A DNA stretch of 64,000 bases from Sphingobacterium sp. (GTDB lineage: Bacteria; Bacteroidota; Bacteroidia; Sphingobacteriales; Sphingobacteriaceae): positions 62,001-126,000 of the forward strand of contig JAITTY010000002.1 of NCBI GenBank assembly GCA_031286695.1, read 5' to 3'. The number at the start of each line of letters is the position of its first letter. Positions within the stretch are counted from its first letter, which is position 1. The translations under genes were made by a program, and so were the position numbers. Of the stretch, positions 52,790 to 62,683 are shown piece by piece. The notes beneath the pieces are model-generated. The model had not been told where the DNA came from and ran no database searches. It saw only the letters and a list, made by a program, of their open reading frames with translations.

Positions 52790-55729
52790 ATGTACATGAT
52801 TAAAAAAAGGTATTTGGATAGGCTTGTTCTGTTAGGGTGCACCTGTGCTTGTTATTCTTTTGCTTTTGGTCAAGACAAGGTGTTAGCACCGTCCGATAGT
52901 CTCAAGCTTCAGATTGGAACTGTGAAATTAGATTCTATATTTCAGATTAAAACTAGCCAGGTAAATCCCGTTGAAATCAATAAACAATCCCTATTACCTT
53001 ATTCTTCCTTGGCACAGTACCTGAAAGGGAATAATACAGGGCTTTATGTAACTGAGCCCTCGGGAGAGCCGGGAACCAAACAACCTATGTATTTTCGAGG
53101 GATTTCCAGACCATTGCTTTCTGATATTGATGTGTTCCAAAATCAGCCGTTGGTTGTCTTAGATGGTATTCCTTTGGTTGGGGAGCATCCGTTTGCTTAT
53201 GCCGTTCAGACCTATAATCTGGAACGAATAGGTCCGGCCACTAACTTATTGGCGAATATCAATATTGATATGGTAAAGTCCATTGAAGTATTAAAAGATG
53301 TTGCTGCAGTGGCCATGTACGGTCCTAATGCCGCAAATGGAGCTATCGTTGTTCGAACGAAAGAATACAAAGCAGATAAAAGCAATCGAATAGCGGTCAA
53401 TATGTATACCGGCTTAGCTGAGCGTCCACATGTCACAACAATTAATGGTGAGTACGAAAATAAATTTAGAAAGCAGTTTTATGATCTGTATACCTCCAAT
53501 GGCAAGTATGATGACGGAGATTCATACCCTGTGTATTTAAGCGACTCGCTTAATATGAATTATTTTGGGAAATCTGATTGGACAGACTCTTATTACAATA
53601 ATGGTTTAGTCTATAATCTGAATGCCAATCTTTCTGGAGGTGGTCCTCGGGCAAATTTTCAATTTGCTGCAGGATCGACCCAAGATAAAGGTATAGCAGA
53701 TCAGGTGAAACTGAATAAATATTATGCGCTGTTTGGGTTGAATATGCGACCGTTAACTTGGTTGACCTTTTCTATGCAGGCGAATATCACGAGGCTCGAT
53801 CGCAATCGAAATTTAAATCTCCGCGATCGATTTGCCCAGCTTGCTTATTTTCCAGATCTCTCGGCCCCCCTGTCACCAAATAAAGATGTCTACAATGAGT
53901 ACCTGAGTTATTATAAAAAAGGCTTTGATAATAACAAGACAAATGTTGTGCAGGGCTATGGTAAGCTACAGTTGGACTTTGGCAATTTCCATTTTCTCTC
54001 TACAGGAATGGTTGATTATAATGAGGGTTATCGGGATCAATTCTATCATAGCAAGCTGATGGAGTCCAATAATTTTGCTTCAAACTACTATGGCTATAAT
54101 CAGCGGGCTGTATTTGACAATAAAGCTTTTTATGACTGGAATATCAATGATAAGAGCAAATTAAATCTATTGGTCGGTAATAGTTTACAATGGGACACCT
54201 ATCGCTATAATTATGCTTACGCTTACAAGGGAGTAAATGATTTTATTAAGGTGAATCTCCTGGAAGATGATGATACAAAATCAAACTATTTGGAGGCTAC
54301 TGCATACCCCAAGGCACTTATATTTAAATATTTAGATCGTATTCGACACAACTTAGTTTCATTTTATGGAAAAGCGACCTATAATTATGATAATAAGGTC
54401 GAAACCTCTTTGGTATTGCGCACTGACGGCTCTTCCAATGCACAACCTGACGCGCGATGGATTTTTACGCCTTCGTTGTCGATAAATTGGAATATTAAAA
54501 ACAGCTATTTCAATACAAACACGAACTTGAAAGAGCTGACTGCTCGTCTAAGTGCGGGGCGCATTGGACTAAGCAATGTTTTTGACGACTTTGCTCAAGG
54601 ACCTAATTATGTTGCGCAAATGGGATTTACCGGTAATCAGCTTATAGCTGGATACAATGCCATCGCGGGATTGGTAAGACCTTATGAGTCGGGCTGGGTT
54701 GGATACAATATCCCTTGGGCGTATACTGACCAAGGTAATCTGGGCTTGGACTATGCGATTCAAAAGAAAAACTTCCATGTTTCCTTTGATGTCTATGTAA
54801 AGCAAACAAAGAACCAGCTGATTAATATTCCTTCCTATAGCGAATATGGTTATAAATCAAGCTATGCGGCAGGAATGAATGTGCAGAATGTTGGAGCAGA
54901 ATTAACCATTGGACTTGATCCTGTTCAATCCGAGCGGTTTAAATGGTCTAGCGCGCTCAATATTTCGCATAATCAAAATAAATTGAAGGCTTTGCCTAAT
55001 GGATTAGATCGGCTTGTGATAGGTAATCATCTTTTAGAGGTGGGTAAATCACTGGATCAATACTGGCTACTCTCCAATGAAGGAATCTATAAAACTGATG
55101 CTGAAGTTCCACAAGGGATGACCTACAATGCGATTCAACTACGCGCAGGTGATCCGATCTGGAAGGATCAAAATGGCGACAATACGATCGATGATGACGA
55201 TCGGACTTTGCAAGGTCACCGTTTGCCTGCTGTATTTGGTAATTGGTATAACAATTTTGTTTTTGGGAAATGGGATCTGGGGATTAATATGTACTATAAT
55301 CTCGGCCGAAAGCTTATCAATCAAGAAATGGCTAATCGTTTTGATTTTATCAATAATGAAGGGACGAAAAACCTGGATGCTATCAAAGAGATTACGTATT
55401 GGGAAAAAAGGGGGGATTATAGTAAATATCCATTGTATAATCCTTGGAGTACGGTTATCGCTTATCAGGCCGATCAAGATCTTTTCTTAGAGAATGCTTC
55501 ATTTGTTAAAATAAGGGCAATTACGTTGGGTTATAACTTGACTTCTCTTTTAGCAGGTCGAACTCAGGCCATTAAAAATGCTTATGCCTATGTGTCTGCG
55601 AATAACATTGCAACGCTAACGTCTTACAGTGGTGTGGATCCTGAAATTGTGGACTACACGGGCTATGATATTGGGTCAAAAATAAGGATACCGCGAATTT
55701 ATACGCTAGGAATAAAAGTTGACTTTTAA
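52790..55729 (+). CDS. SusC-like TonB-dependent receptor, short form without STN or regulatory domain
   Basis: A 979-residue receptor and the counterpart of the SusC at 18606-21569. The signal peptide ends near FGQ (about residue 28). STN and carboxypeptidase-regulatory-like domains are both missing; the plug begins with SLAQYLKGNNTGLYVTEPSG and continues with YFRGISRPLL and IEVLKDVAAVAMYGPNAANGAI. The barrel ends GIKVDF. ATG 52796 is an alternative start. It opens the second SusCD/Fas1/DUF5007 module, and SusD follows 11 bases after its stop. Confidence 0.94.
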   Translation: MYMIKKRYLDRLVLLGCTCACYSFAFGQDKVLAPSDSLKLQIGTVKLDSIFQIKTSQVNPVEINKQSLLPYSSLAQYLKGNNTGLYVTEPSGEPGTKQPMYFRGISRPLLSDIDVFQNQPLVVLDGIPLVGEHPFAYAVQTYNLERIGPATNLLANINIDMVKSIEVLKDVAAVAMYGPNAANGAIVVRTKEYKADKSNRIAVNMYTGLAERPHVTTINGEYENKFRKQFYDLYTSNGKYDDGDSYPVYLSDSLNMNYFGKSDWTDSYYNNGLVYNLNANLSGGGPRANFQFAAGSTQDKGIADQVKLNKYYALFGLNMRPLTWLTFSMQANITRLDRNRNLNLRDRFAQLAYFPDLSAPLSPNKDVYNEYLSYYKKGFDNNKTNVVQGYGKLQLDFGNFHFLSTGMVDYNEGYRDQFYHSKLMESNNFASNYYGYNQRAVFDNKAFYDWNINDKSKLNLLVGNSLQWDTYRYNYAYAYKGVNDFIKVNLLEDDDTKSNYLEATAYPKALIFKYLDRIRHNLVSFYGKATYNYDNKVETSLVLRTDGSSNAQPDARWIFTPSLSINWNIKNSYFNTNTNLKELTARLSAGRIGLSNVFDDFAQGPNYVAQMGFTGNQLIAGYNAIAGLVRPYESGWVGYNIPWAYTDQGNLGLDYAIQKKNFHVSFDVYVKQTKNQLINIPSYSEYGYKSSYAAGMNVQNVGAELTIGLDPVQSERFKWSSALNISHNQNKLKALPNGLDRLVIGNHLLEVGKSLDQYWLLSNEGIYKTDAEVPQGMTYNAIQLRAGDPIWKDQNGDNTIDDDDRTLQGHRLPAVFGNWYNNFVFGKWDLGINMYYNLGRKLINQEMANRFDFINNEGTKNLDAIKEITYWEKRGDYSKYPLYNPWSTVIAYQADQDLFLENASFVKIRAITLGYNLTSLLAGRTQAIKNAYAYVSANNIATLTSYSGVDPEIVDYTGYDIGSKIRIPRIYTLGIKVDF

Positions 55730-55740
55730 ACGCAAAAGAA

Positions 55741-57255
55741 ATGAAAAGATATCATCATATATTTAGTGTTTTGTTACTTTTCTTATTGCCTCTAGGGGGC
55801 TGCAAGAAAATGCTGGATATAGACTCTTCTCGCACGGTCAAGGAAGAGAATATGTGGAATGCTTTGGAGGATACGCGTGCAGGTTTGATGGGAATTTATG
55901 GTTTAACCAAAGCGGCTTTGGACGACAATAATGCTTATTGGCTGTATGGAGAAGTTCGATCGGGGGATTTTGAGAGTCCTAATCGACAGGATTTAAAAGC
56001 AATTATTAAGAACGACCTCAAAGCGAATTATGAATCGTTGAATGCACTATCGAATTGGAGACGGTGGTTTGCCGTAGTTAATGCGGCCAATATTTTTATG
56101 GAGCGCGCACCGGAGGTGCGGGAAAAGGACATGCGCTACACCGAGAATAATTTGGTGGTGGATGTAGCACAGGCAAGATTTCTACGGGCTTACGCTTATT
56201 TCAATATGGTGCGTATCTGGGGAGATGTCCCCCTGATACTAAACTCTCATGATGGAAGTTTTGAGAATAAGCCTAAAGAAGATAGGCTCAAGCTTTATGC
56301 ATGGATCGAAAAAGAAATGTATGATGCTGCCCAATTGTTACCCTATTCCTATAGTACAGGCGACGAACAACAGATTGGTAATTATTATAATGAGGCATCT
56401 TCACGATGGAATGGAGCTTTGGTCAGAAAACTTTCTGCGTATGCCATACTCGTACATTTGGCGGCTTGGCAGGGCAATTACGCTGATGCGGCTTCCTATT
56501 CGCAATTTGTTATGGATAATTATAATAAGAGCGGATCTTATTACTTATCCTCATCCTTTTTAACGGATGGTAATGGTTTCTTTTTCGAGAAGAGATCAGA
56601 GCAAATGTTTTCATTTCCGTACATATGGGCACATGTGGAGGCATCGTTTACAGGTCATATTGAAGAGCTTAGTCTAGCGTCGCCTGTTGTCAATAAGTCG
56701 GTTCCCGACATATATATGCCGAAAGAAACGATTTTAAAAACATTCAACGAGAAGAAGGACCAACGGTTTAGCATTGATACACTTGGAGCCCCAACCACAG
56801 AAGTGTATTTCCGGAATTTCAATGGGAAATACCCAATTTTTAGCAAAATCAAGTGTATTATGGGTGGTTCTTCTGATCCCACGTTTCGAATTTTTACCAG
56901 TGCCACCGTTTTGACACGCCTAGAAGACATCGCACTATTAAGGGCAGAATCTTTAGCGGTATTGGGTGAAAAATCTACCGCTATTGAACTGTTAAATGAA
57001 ATTAGGGAAAGGCGAGGCCTGAAAGTCTATAGTGAAACGGCTAATGGGGATTTGGTGGACGCTATTTTTTTGGAACGAAAAAGAGAGTTAATGGGCGAAG
57101 GGCATCGCTGGTATGATATGATTCGCCGAGAAAAGATAAAACATGACAATCCCCAATTGGCACAATTGATAGCTAATGATGGGATCTATTGGCCAATATC
57201 CCGAGAAATTCTCGCTCAGAATAAGTTGATCGAACAAAATGCTTATTGGAAGTAA
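55741..57255 (+). CDS. SusD/RagB-family substrate-binding lipoprotein
   Basis: A 504-residue SusD protein with lipobox L18-G19-G20-C21 and the opening KKMLDIDSSRTVKEENMW. The C-terminal signature is LEDIALLRAESLAVLGEK, LLNEIRERRGL and AIFLERKRELMGEGHRWYDMIRREK. It matches the SusD at 21579-23129 segment by segment, including the ENxW and DIYMP or DIYIP blocks, and pairs with the short SusC upstream. It is followed by the Fas1/discoidin gene after 11 bases. Confidence 0.95.
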   Translation: MKRYHHIFSVLLLFLLPLGGCKKMLDIDSSRTVKEENMWNALEDTRAGLMGIYGLTKAALDDNNAYWLYGEVRSGDFESPNRQDLKAIIKNDLKANYESLNALSNWRRWFAVVNAANIFMERAPEVREKDMRYTENNLVVDVAQARFLRAYAYFNMVRIWGDVPLILNSHDGSFENKPKEDRLKLYAWIEKEMYDAAQLLPYSYSTGDEQQIGNYYNEASSRWNGALVRKLSAYAILVHLAAWQGNYADAASYSQFVMDNYNKSGSYYLSSSFLTDGNGFFFEKRSEQMFSFPYIWAHVEASFTGHIEELSLASPVVNKSVPDIYMPKETILKTFNEKKDQRFSIDTLGAPTTEVYFRNFNGKYPIFSKIKCIMGGSSDPTFRIFTSATVLTRLEDIALLRAESLAVLGEKSTAIELLNEIRERRGLKVYSETANGDLVDAIFLERKRELMGEGHRWYDMIRREKIKHDNPQLAQLIANDGIYWPISREILAQNKLIEQNAYWK

Positions 57256-57266
57256 AGAAGTTAATT

Positions 57267-58370
57267 ATGAGAAATAATCTATTTATACGTGGTGTATACG
57301 TACTCTCAATCACAGTCCTGCTGTATGCTTGTGCGAAGGATAAAGGCTATTATTCGCCCATATCTCAGGAACCGATCTATAAAGGAAATCTGTATAGCTA
57401 TCTAAAAAGTAAACCCGGTGTATATGACTCTCTAGTTAAAGTCATTGATCGAATTGGCTTGCAAAAGAAATTGGAAGATAGTACAGTGACACTTTTTGCA
57501 CTGACCAATTCCAATTTTCAATTAGCTATCCAAAATCTCAATAATACATTAGCTGTTTCGGATAAGCCTGCACAGTATCTGAATTCAGTTAAATATGAAA
57601 TATTGGATTCACTGTTGTGCCAATATATTATTCAAGGAAGAGTTGCAAGTGATTCCCTTGCCAGTCAGGATGGGAAAGATGTATTGGGTATTCGTTATGG
57701 CTACCCAATGCACATTGGATTGAACAAACAGGCCTCATCGGGCTTCCTGAATGGAGGACCTACAATTGTTGATTTGTCCGATACAAGGCGGTCTGTCTTC
57801 AATCGTAATTGGGTGACGACCGAGACAAGCTCATTAAATATTCAGACAGATAATGCTATTGTTCATGTATTAAACCCAGATCATGTGTTTGGTTTTAACA
57901 AATTTGTCAGTCAGATTATTTATATCCCACCACCTGAAAATCTGTTCAAGACAATCGGTGGGGAGTGGTTTACGTCAAAAGAGGCTTCTGGAGGTCCCGA
58001 TGCTGTTGAAGCGGCTAAATATGTCTTTGATGGTAATCCTGAAACCAAATTTTTTCTATCGAGTCCGGGTCGTTTTTACCTCGAATGGCAATTTCCTAAT
58101 GCTGTAGTAGCCAATAGTTATACACTTAGATCCGCGAATGATCTCCAGGATAGGGATCCGACAGATTGGACCTTGCAGGGCTTGAATGAGGAAGGGGACT
58201 GGATTCTATTGGATTCTAAGCAAGGCGAAGAGTTTGATGAACGATTTCAGTTGCGTGTATTCTTTTTTGCGAACACCAAAGCTTACAAAGGTTATCGTTT
58301 GAATATTGTGCGTATGTATAATGGTAACGATTTCCAGTTGGCGGATTGGACAATGAACCGCAATCAATAA
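57267..58370 (+). CDS. Fasciclin (Fas1) lipoprotein with added discoidin-like domain
   Basis: About 367 residues from the ATG at 57267, preferred over the in-frame ATG at 57246 because it avoids the overlap with the SusD stop and gives MRNNLFIRG with lipobox L19-Y20-A21-C22. The Fas1 domain (about 37-215) has SYLKSKPGVYDSLVKVI, TVTLFALTNSNFQLAIQNL and AIVHVLNPDHVFGF. Unlike the other two Fas1 proteins it continues with a discoidin-like domain of about 140 residues (AAKYVFDGNPETKFFLSS, YRLNIVRMYNG, DFQLADW). The extra domain probably binds carbohydrate, giving this subunit a second contact. Confidence 0.85.
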   Translation: MRNNLFIRGVYVLSITVLLYACAKDKGYYSPISQEPIYKGNLYSYLKSKPGVYDSLVKVIDRIGLQKKLEDSTVTLFALTNSNFQLAIQNLNNTLAVSDKPAQYLNSVKYEILDSLLCQYIIQGRVASDSLASQDGKDVLGIRYGYPMHIGLNKQASSGFLNGGPTIVDLSDTRRSVFNRNWVTTETSSLNIQTDNAIVHVLNPDHVFGFNKFVSQIIYIPPPENLFKTIGGEWFTSKEASGGPDAVEAAKYVFDGNPETKFFLSSPGRFYLEWQFPNAVVANSYTLRSANDLQDRDPTDWTLQGLNEEGDWILLDSKQGEEFDERFQLRVFFFANTKAYKGYRLNIVRMYNGNDFQLADWTMNRNQ

Positions 58371-58386
58371 ACCTATTTAAGAATCT

Positions 58387-59505
58387 ATGGATATGAAAAT
58401 TTCTAGAAGTTATAGAACAATATATAGCGGGACATACCGTCTTGGTTTGTTGGCTCTGTTATGTATGGGTTTAAATGGATGTAAGAAAATCTATAATCTG
58501 CCGGATGAAAAGGACTTTTTGAGTGTCAACTTGACCTATGATGGTAAATCTTTTTACCCCGTCTTGGGACGAACGAGTCGTATGGGGACGGTCAATACAG
58601 ATCATTCAACAACTCCGCTACATTTTGAAATTGTAAATCCCCGCTATGGTGATGGGAGGCCTTATACGGATCTTTTCCAGGTAAAACCAGTCTATGAGTG
58701 GATATCCCGTTATGATGGCACGGAGAAAAACCTAGAAGAAATAGAAGCGAAGAGAAAGATAGTGGATCGTCCTCTTTTTGAGGTTGACTCAACAGGCACC
58801 TTTATTTTGTGGAACTCCTCTACCAATGAATTGATAGAACCGCGTTCAAAGGATAGTGTTGATCTCGTTCAAAATATACGTTATTTTGATCTTAAAATAT
58901 CCAATTCCGGGGGAAGTACGATCGTAAAGGACTTTATGATACTGCCATGGCGGGTACAGGATTATGAACCCTATTCCGACAGAAATCCTTATGATGGTGA
59001 AATTGCGCCCGATCCGAAGGACCCTAAAAACCCGAATAAGAAAAGCTATATCTGGCCATCCTATATAGCCAATGTCAATGGTGAGTCTTCTAATCTCCCA
59101 TTACGGACAAATGATGATTTTAAAGACCTGGTTGTATATATCCGTCGTTTTACCGGTGGGAATGGAAATAATCTACGTTTCGTTTTCTTGGATAAGGATG
59201 GGAAGACCATTAACCCAGAAAATTTTAATGAAACAAAGTGGAATGAACTCGTTCATGGTTTTAATATGAAAAAGACCGCCGATTATGTACAGTATGATGT
59301 CGCTTATCCCATTCCACTGACGAGCTATCCAACTAAGTATACGAATGGAAACAGCGCAAAGTTAGATTTTTCCTATTCCAGGAAAGGATTTGGTGGCGGT
59401 TTAATCACAGCGTCTTTTGGCTTGAACTTTAGGATTTTCACCAAGGGCGATTGGGAAATTGTTTTCCATTTTCAAAGAGAGAACCCACGATTTGAGAACG
59501 AATAA
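58387..59505 (+). CDS. DUF5007-like lipoprotein
   Basis: A 372-residue lipoprotein with lipobox L29-N30-G31-C32. It is the paralogue of the protein at 23802-24785: both share the PVLGRTSR-like block, YDGTEKNLEEIEAKRKI, the SGGS block, LVHGFN, YDVAYPIPL and the ending FxIFTKGDWEIVF. It is longer by an inserted proline- and lysine-rich stretch (DPKDPKNPNKKSYIWP). The family assignment rests on memory and gene order. No enzyme motif is seen. It lies between the Fas1/discoidin gene and the second SusC of the module. Confidence 0.7.
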   Translation: MDMKISRSYRTIYSGTYRLGLLALLCMGLNGCKKIYNLPDEKDFLSVNLTYDGKSFYPVLGRTSRMGTVNTDHSTTPLHFEIVNPRYGDGRPYTDLFQVKPVYEWISRYDGTEKNLEEIEAKRKIVDRPLFEVDSTGTFILWNSSTNELIEPRSKDSVDLVQNIRYFDLKISNSGGSTIVKDFMILPWRVQDYEPYSDRNPYDGEIAPDPKDPKNPNKKSYIWPSYIANVNGESSNLPLRTNDDFKDLVVYIRRFTGGNGNNLRFVFLDKDGKTINPENFNETKWNELVHGFNMKKTADYVQYDVAYPIPLTSYPTKYTNGNSAKLDFSYSRKGFGGGLITASFGLNFRIFTKGDWEIVFHFQRENPRFENE

Positions 59506-59516
59506 TAGCGAACATT

Positions 59517-62500
59517 ATGCAAATAAAAATAGTATATCAAAGTTGTATTCTGGTACTCTGCATGTTGCTGTCTGTTGGTGCTTTTGCACAAGCTATCATT
59601 ATGTCGGGAAAAGTAACAGATAATAAGGGGCGGCCATTGGCCGGTGTTACCGTGCGTTACGGGAAATCCGGAAAGGAGGTGACAGCGACAAACTCATCAG
59701 GGATCTTTAGTGTGACAACTACAACGGGGACTTCGGTTACTTTTAGACTGATTGGTTATGACGGAGTGACAATTACTGCGCGTGCAGACCGTAATGTCGA
59801 TATTCGTATGAAGGAATTGGAGAACCAGATGGATGAAGTCGTTGTACGGGGCTATGTTAATCGGCCAAGAGAAACGACGACAGGGGCTTCTACAAAGATC
59901 AGCGGTAAGGATTTGCAAGATATTCCTGCCGCTAATGTGGAGAACTTATTGCAAGGAAAAGTTGCAGGTTTAAATATCCAAAACAACACGGGGGCTCCGG
60001 GATTCAGAGGGTCAACACAGATCAGAGGACTTTCGACACTTAGTGTTTCAGGTAGCGGTGATCAATCTTTTTTAACGCCAACATCACCTTTATATGTGAT
60101 CGATGGCGTTCCGATGGATGCCGATCGGGCAAATGAACTCGGTCTAAGCCAACAGGGGCCAGGTATTAGCCCATTATCTTTGATCCCCCCCGAAGATATT
60201 GAGAGTATTGAGGTTCTCAAAGATGCTCAGGCGACTTCTTTGTACGGTTCATTGGCGGCTTATGGGGTGATTATTATTAATACGAAAAGGGGGAATTCGG
60301 AAGTGCCACGCGTCCGATATACGGGCAATTTTTTCATGAAAACACCGCCCAAATTGCGTGCAACACTTGGCGGAAATCTCGAACGGCGGCTCAAATTGTT
60401 ACAGATTTATAGTAATGCATTATCTCAGTTTGATCTCGATCGAATTTCACAGACGCCCATGTTGTCAGATAGTTTAAATCCGTATTATAATAACTCAACC
60501 AATTGGCAGGATCTTTTTTATACAACAACTTACAATCAGACGCATAATGTGGCGATTGATGGTGGGAATCAGAAGTTGAATTATAAAGCGAATTTAAATT
60601 ATTATAACGAAAACGGAATTATCAAAAATACAGGTTTTGATCGTTACATGGCCAATATGCGGTTTGAGTACTACCCTACTGAAAAATTTAAGTTTATCGC
60701 TCAATTGAATGCATCACTAGGTTCGAAGAGTAAGGGAAATGGTCTTGGGATATTACAATCTGGTGTGGCAAAAAATGGCGAATATTCTACTTTGTTACCG
60801 GGGCCATCCTTTTATCTCGCATCTTCGGGCTATAACTCCGCCTTAAAGACAAAAAATGATAATTCGTCAAAGTCGATTAAACCTTTCATAGAGGCATCTT
60901 ATGAGTTTATTCCTGGCTTGCGGGCAACAACGACTATAAGTTATGAGTCAACGTCAGATAACGAGAGTACGTTTACGCCAGCCGCAGCAAATGGACAATT
61001 TGCTCAAGTGTATGCCTATTACGGACGGTATAACTCCTTGTATAATCGAAATTCGATCAACTATAGTCATACATTTAATGAAAAGCATACGGTATTTTTT
61101 AATCTATTTAACGAAGTCCGTACGTTAGAAAAGCAAGCGAATGCGGCATTGCAAGCCCGTACGCCAAATGATCAATTTGAAGGCCCTCTTGGTTTTGATG
61201 GATATTTCTCCAAAGGCGGGGGCTTGTTGAGTCGAGGTTTTGGAAAAGAAAGAGGCGTGTCGTTTGCTGTTGCTGGAACCTATGATTATATGAAGAAATA
61301 TGTGATTGACCTGTCGTATCGCATGGACGGATCGTCCCAGAATGGTTTTGGGAACCTATATACCAAAAATCCCGCCGTGGGTTTGCGGTGGAATGCTTAT
61401 CATGAGGAGTTTTTAAAGGATGTTGAGTGGATCAATTTGCTGTCTATTCGCTCAAGTTGGGGTGTAAATGTAATGCCTAACAGTACGTTAGAGCGTGTTT
61501 ATGGAAAATATGATATCACAGGTGGGTATAACGACAAGATTGGTATAGGGATCAATTATGACCAAATTCCCAATCCCGATCTAAAGCCAACAACAACAAG
61601 TCAATTTAATGTGGGTTTGGATCTCGCTTTTTTTCAAAATCGCTTTGAACTAAATTATGATACCTATTACAAAAAGGTCGATAATTTGCTGTTCGAGGAA
61701 AAATTGTCAACCTCGCTCGGCTTTGATAAAGTCAATAGTAATTCGGCTGCAATAGCGAATTATGGACATGAACTTGCTGTTTTATTTAGACCATGGACGG
61801 AGGGGCGTTTTACAATGTCGATTGGTGCAAATGGTGCCTATAATCGCGATGTATTGCTCAAACTTCCGGAGCATTATGGGGGACAATTTGTACGTTGGGA
61901 GAATAATGATGAATATAAACAACATGTTGTTTTCAGAGTGGGAACCTCTTCTATGTCTAATTACATGTTATTGAATCGTGGTGTTTATAGTACAGATGCT
62001 GATGTACCGGTAGATCCGGTGACGGGTCGACGTTATCGAATGGCAAATGGTACAGAGTTTCAGGCCGGGGATCCTATCTTCGCGGATTTGGATGGAAACT
62101 ATATTTTAGATGAAAACGACTATGCACGTACAGGAAATTCGCAGCCTTTAATTACAGGTGGTCTGCAATTGAATTTCAATTATAAGCATGAAACATTGGG
62201 CACATTTGGTCTTAATCTATGGGCTTCATATACAGCAAAACGTACCATATTAAATAATGGTTTGGCCAAGCGACTACAGCTAATGAGCGATCCCTATGGC
62301 AACAAAGTTGTTGTTCCGCTGAACGATATCGATATGTGGCAGCAGCCCGGAGATATTGCGCAGTATCCGTATGCCTATGATTATCGAAGATACGCGAGTA
62401 TCAATCCATTTCGCATGGATCAAGATTTATGGGCAGAGGATGGATCGTATTTTAAAATTAACAGTGTCAGCTTGTCCTATATGTTTACAAAGGGTGCCTT

Positions 62501-62672
62501 GGCGCGATATGGTTTAGAGCGTCTCAGAGTATTTGTATCCGCTGAAAATATTGCAACATTTTCAAAGTACAGCGGGCCAAATCCTGAAAATGTGAGTAGT
62601 ATGGGACGAGATGTTTCCAATGGGTATCCTGTACCTCGGCAGTACAATATAGGTGTTAATGTTGATTTCTAA
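59517..62672 (+). CDS. SusC/RagA TonB-dependent receptor with regulatory-like domain, no STN
   Basis: A 1051-residue receptor. Signal peptide to about residue 25 (AFAQ), carboxypeptidase-regulatory-like domain at about 28-103 (MSGKVTDNKGRPLAGVTV), MDEVVVRG next, plug with LLQGKVAGLNIQNNTGAPG, IRGLSTLSVSGSG and IEVLKDAQATSLYGSLAAYGVI, then the barrel ending in IGVNVDF. It is the counterpart of the SusC at 24788-27967, with the same VSGSG-DQSFLTPTSPLYV block. No STN domain, so no FecR signalling. SusD follows after 11 bases. Confidence 0.95.
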   Translation: MQIKIVYQSCILVLCMLLSVGAFAQAIIMSGKVTDNKGRPLAGVTVRYGKSGKEVTATNSSGIFSVTTTTGTSVTFRLIGYDGVTITARADRNVDIRMKELENQMDEVVVRGYVNRPRETTTGASTKISGKDLQDIPAANVENLLQGKVAGLNIQNNTGAPGFRGSTQIRGLSTLSVSGSGDQSFLTPTSPLYVIDGVPMDADRANELGLSQQGPGISPLSLIPPEDIESIEVLKDAQATSLYGSLAAYGVIIINTKRGNSEVPRVRYTGNFFMKTPPKLRATLGGNLERRLKLLQIYSNALSQFDLDRISQTPMLSDSLNPYYNNSTNWQDLFYTTTYNQTHNVAIDGGNQKLNYKANLNYYNENGIIKNTGFDRYMANMRFEYYPTEKFKFIAQLNASLGSKSKGNGLGILQSGVAKNGEYSTLLPGPSFYLASSGYNSALKTKNDNSSKSIKPFIEASYEFIPGLRATTTISYESTSDNESTFTPAAANGQFAQVYAYYGRYNSLYNRNSINYSHTFNEKHTVFFNLFNEVRTLEKQANAALQARTPNDQFEGPLGFDGYFSKGGGLLSRGFGKERGVSFAVAGTYDYMKKYVIDLSYRMDGSSQNGFGNLYTKNPAVGLRWNAYHEEFLKDVEWINLLSIRSSWGVNVMPNSTLERVYGKYDITGGYNDKIGIGINYDQIPNPDLKPTTTSQFNVGLDLAFFQNRFELNYDTYYKKVDNLLFEEKLSTSLGFDKVNSNSAAIANYGHELAVLFRPWTEGRFTMSIGANGAYNRDVLLKLPEHYGGQFVRWENNDEYKQHVVFRVGTSSMSNYMLLNRGVYSTDADVPVDPVTGRRYRMANGTEFQAGDPIFADLDGNYILDENDYARTGNSQPLITGGLQLNFNYKHETLGTFGLNLWASYTAKRTILNNGLAKRLQLMSDPYGNKVVVPLNDIDMWQQPGDIAQYPYAYDYRRYASINPFRMDQDLWAEDGSYFKINSVSLSYMFTKGALARYGLERLRVFVSAENIATFSKYSGPNPENVSSMGRDVSNGYPVPRQYNIGVNVDF

Positions 62673-62683
62673 TAGGCGATCGT

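Noticed and set aside
57246..57266. Upstream ATG for the Fas1/discoidin gene
   Set aside because: It overlaps the SusD stop and places extra polar residues before the lipoprotein signal; the ATG at 57267 gives a normal signal.
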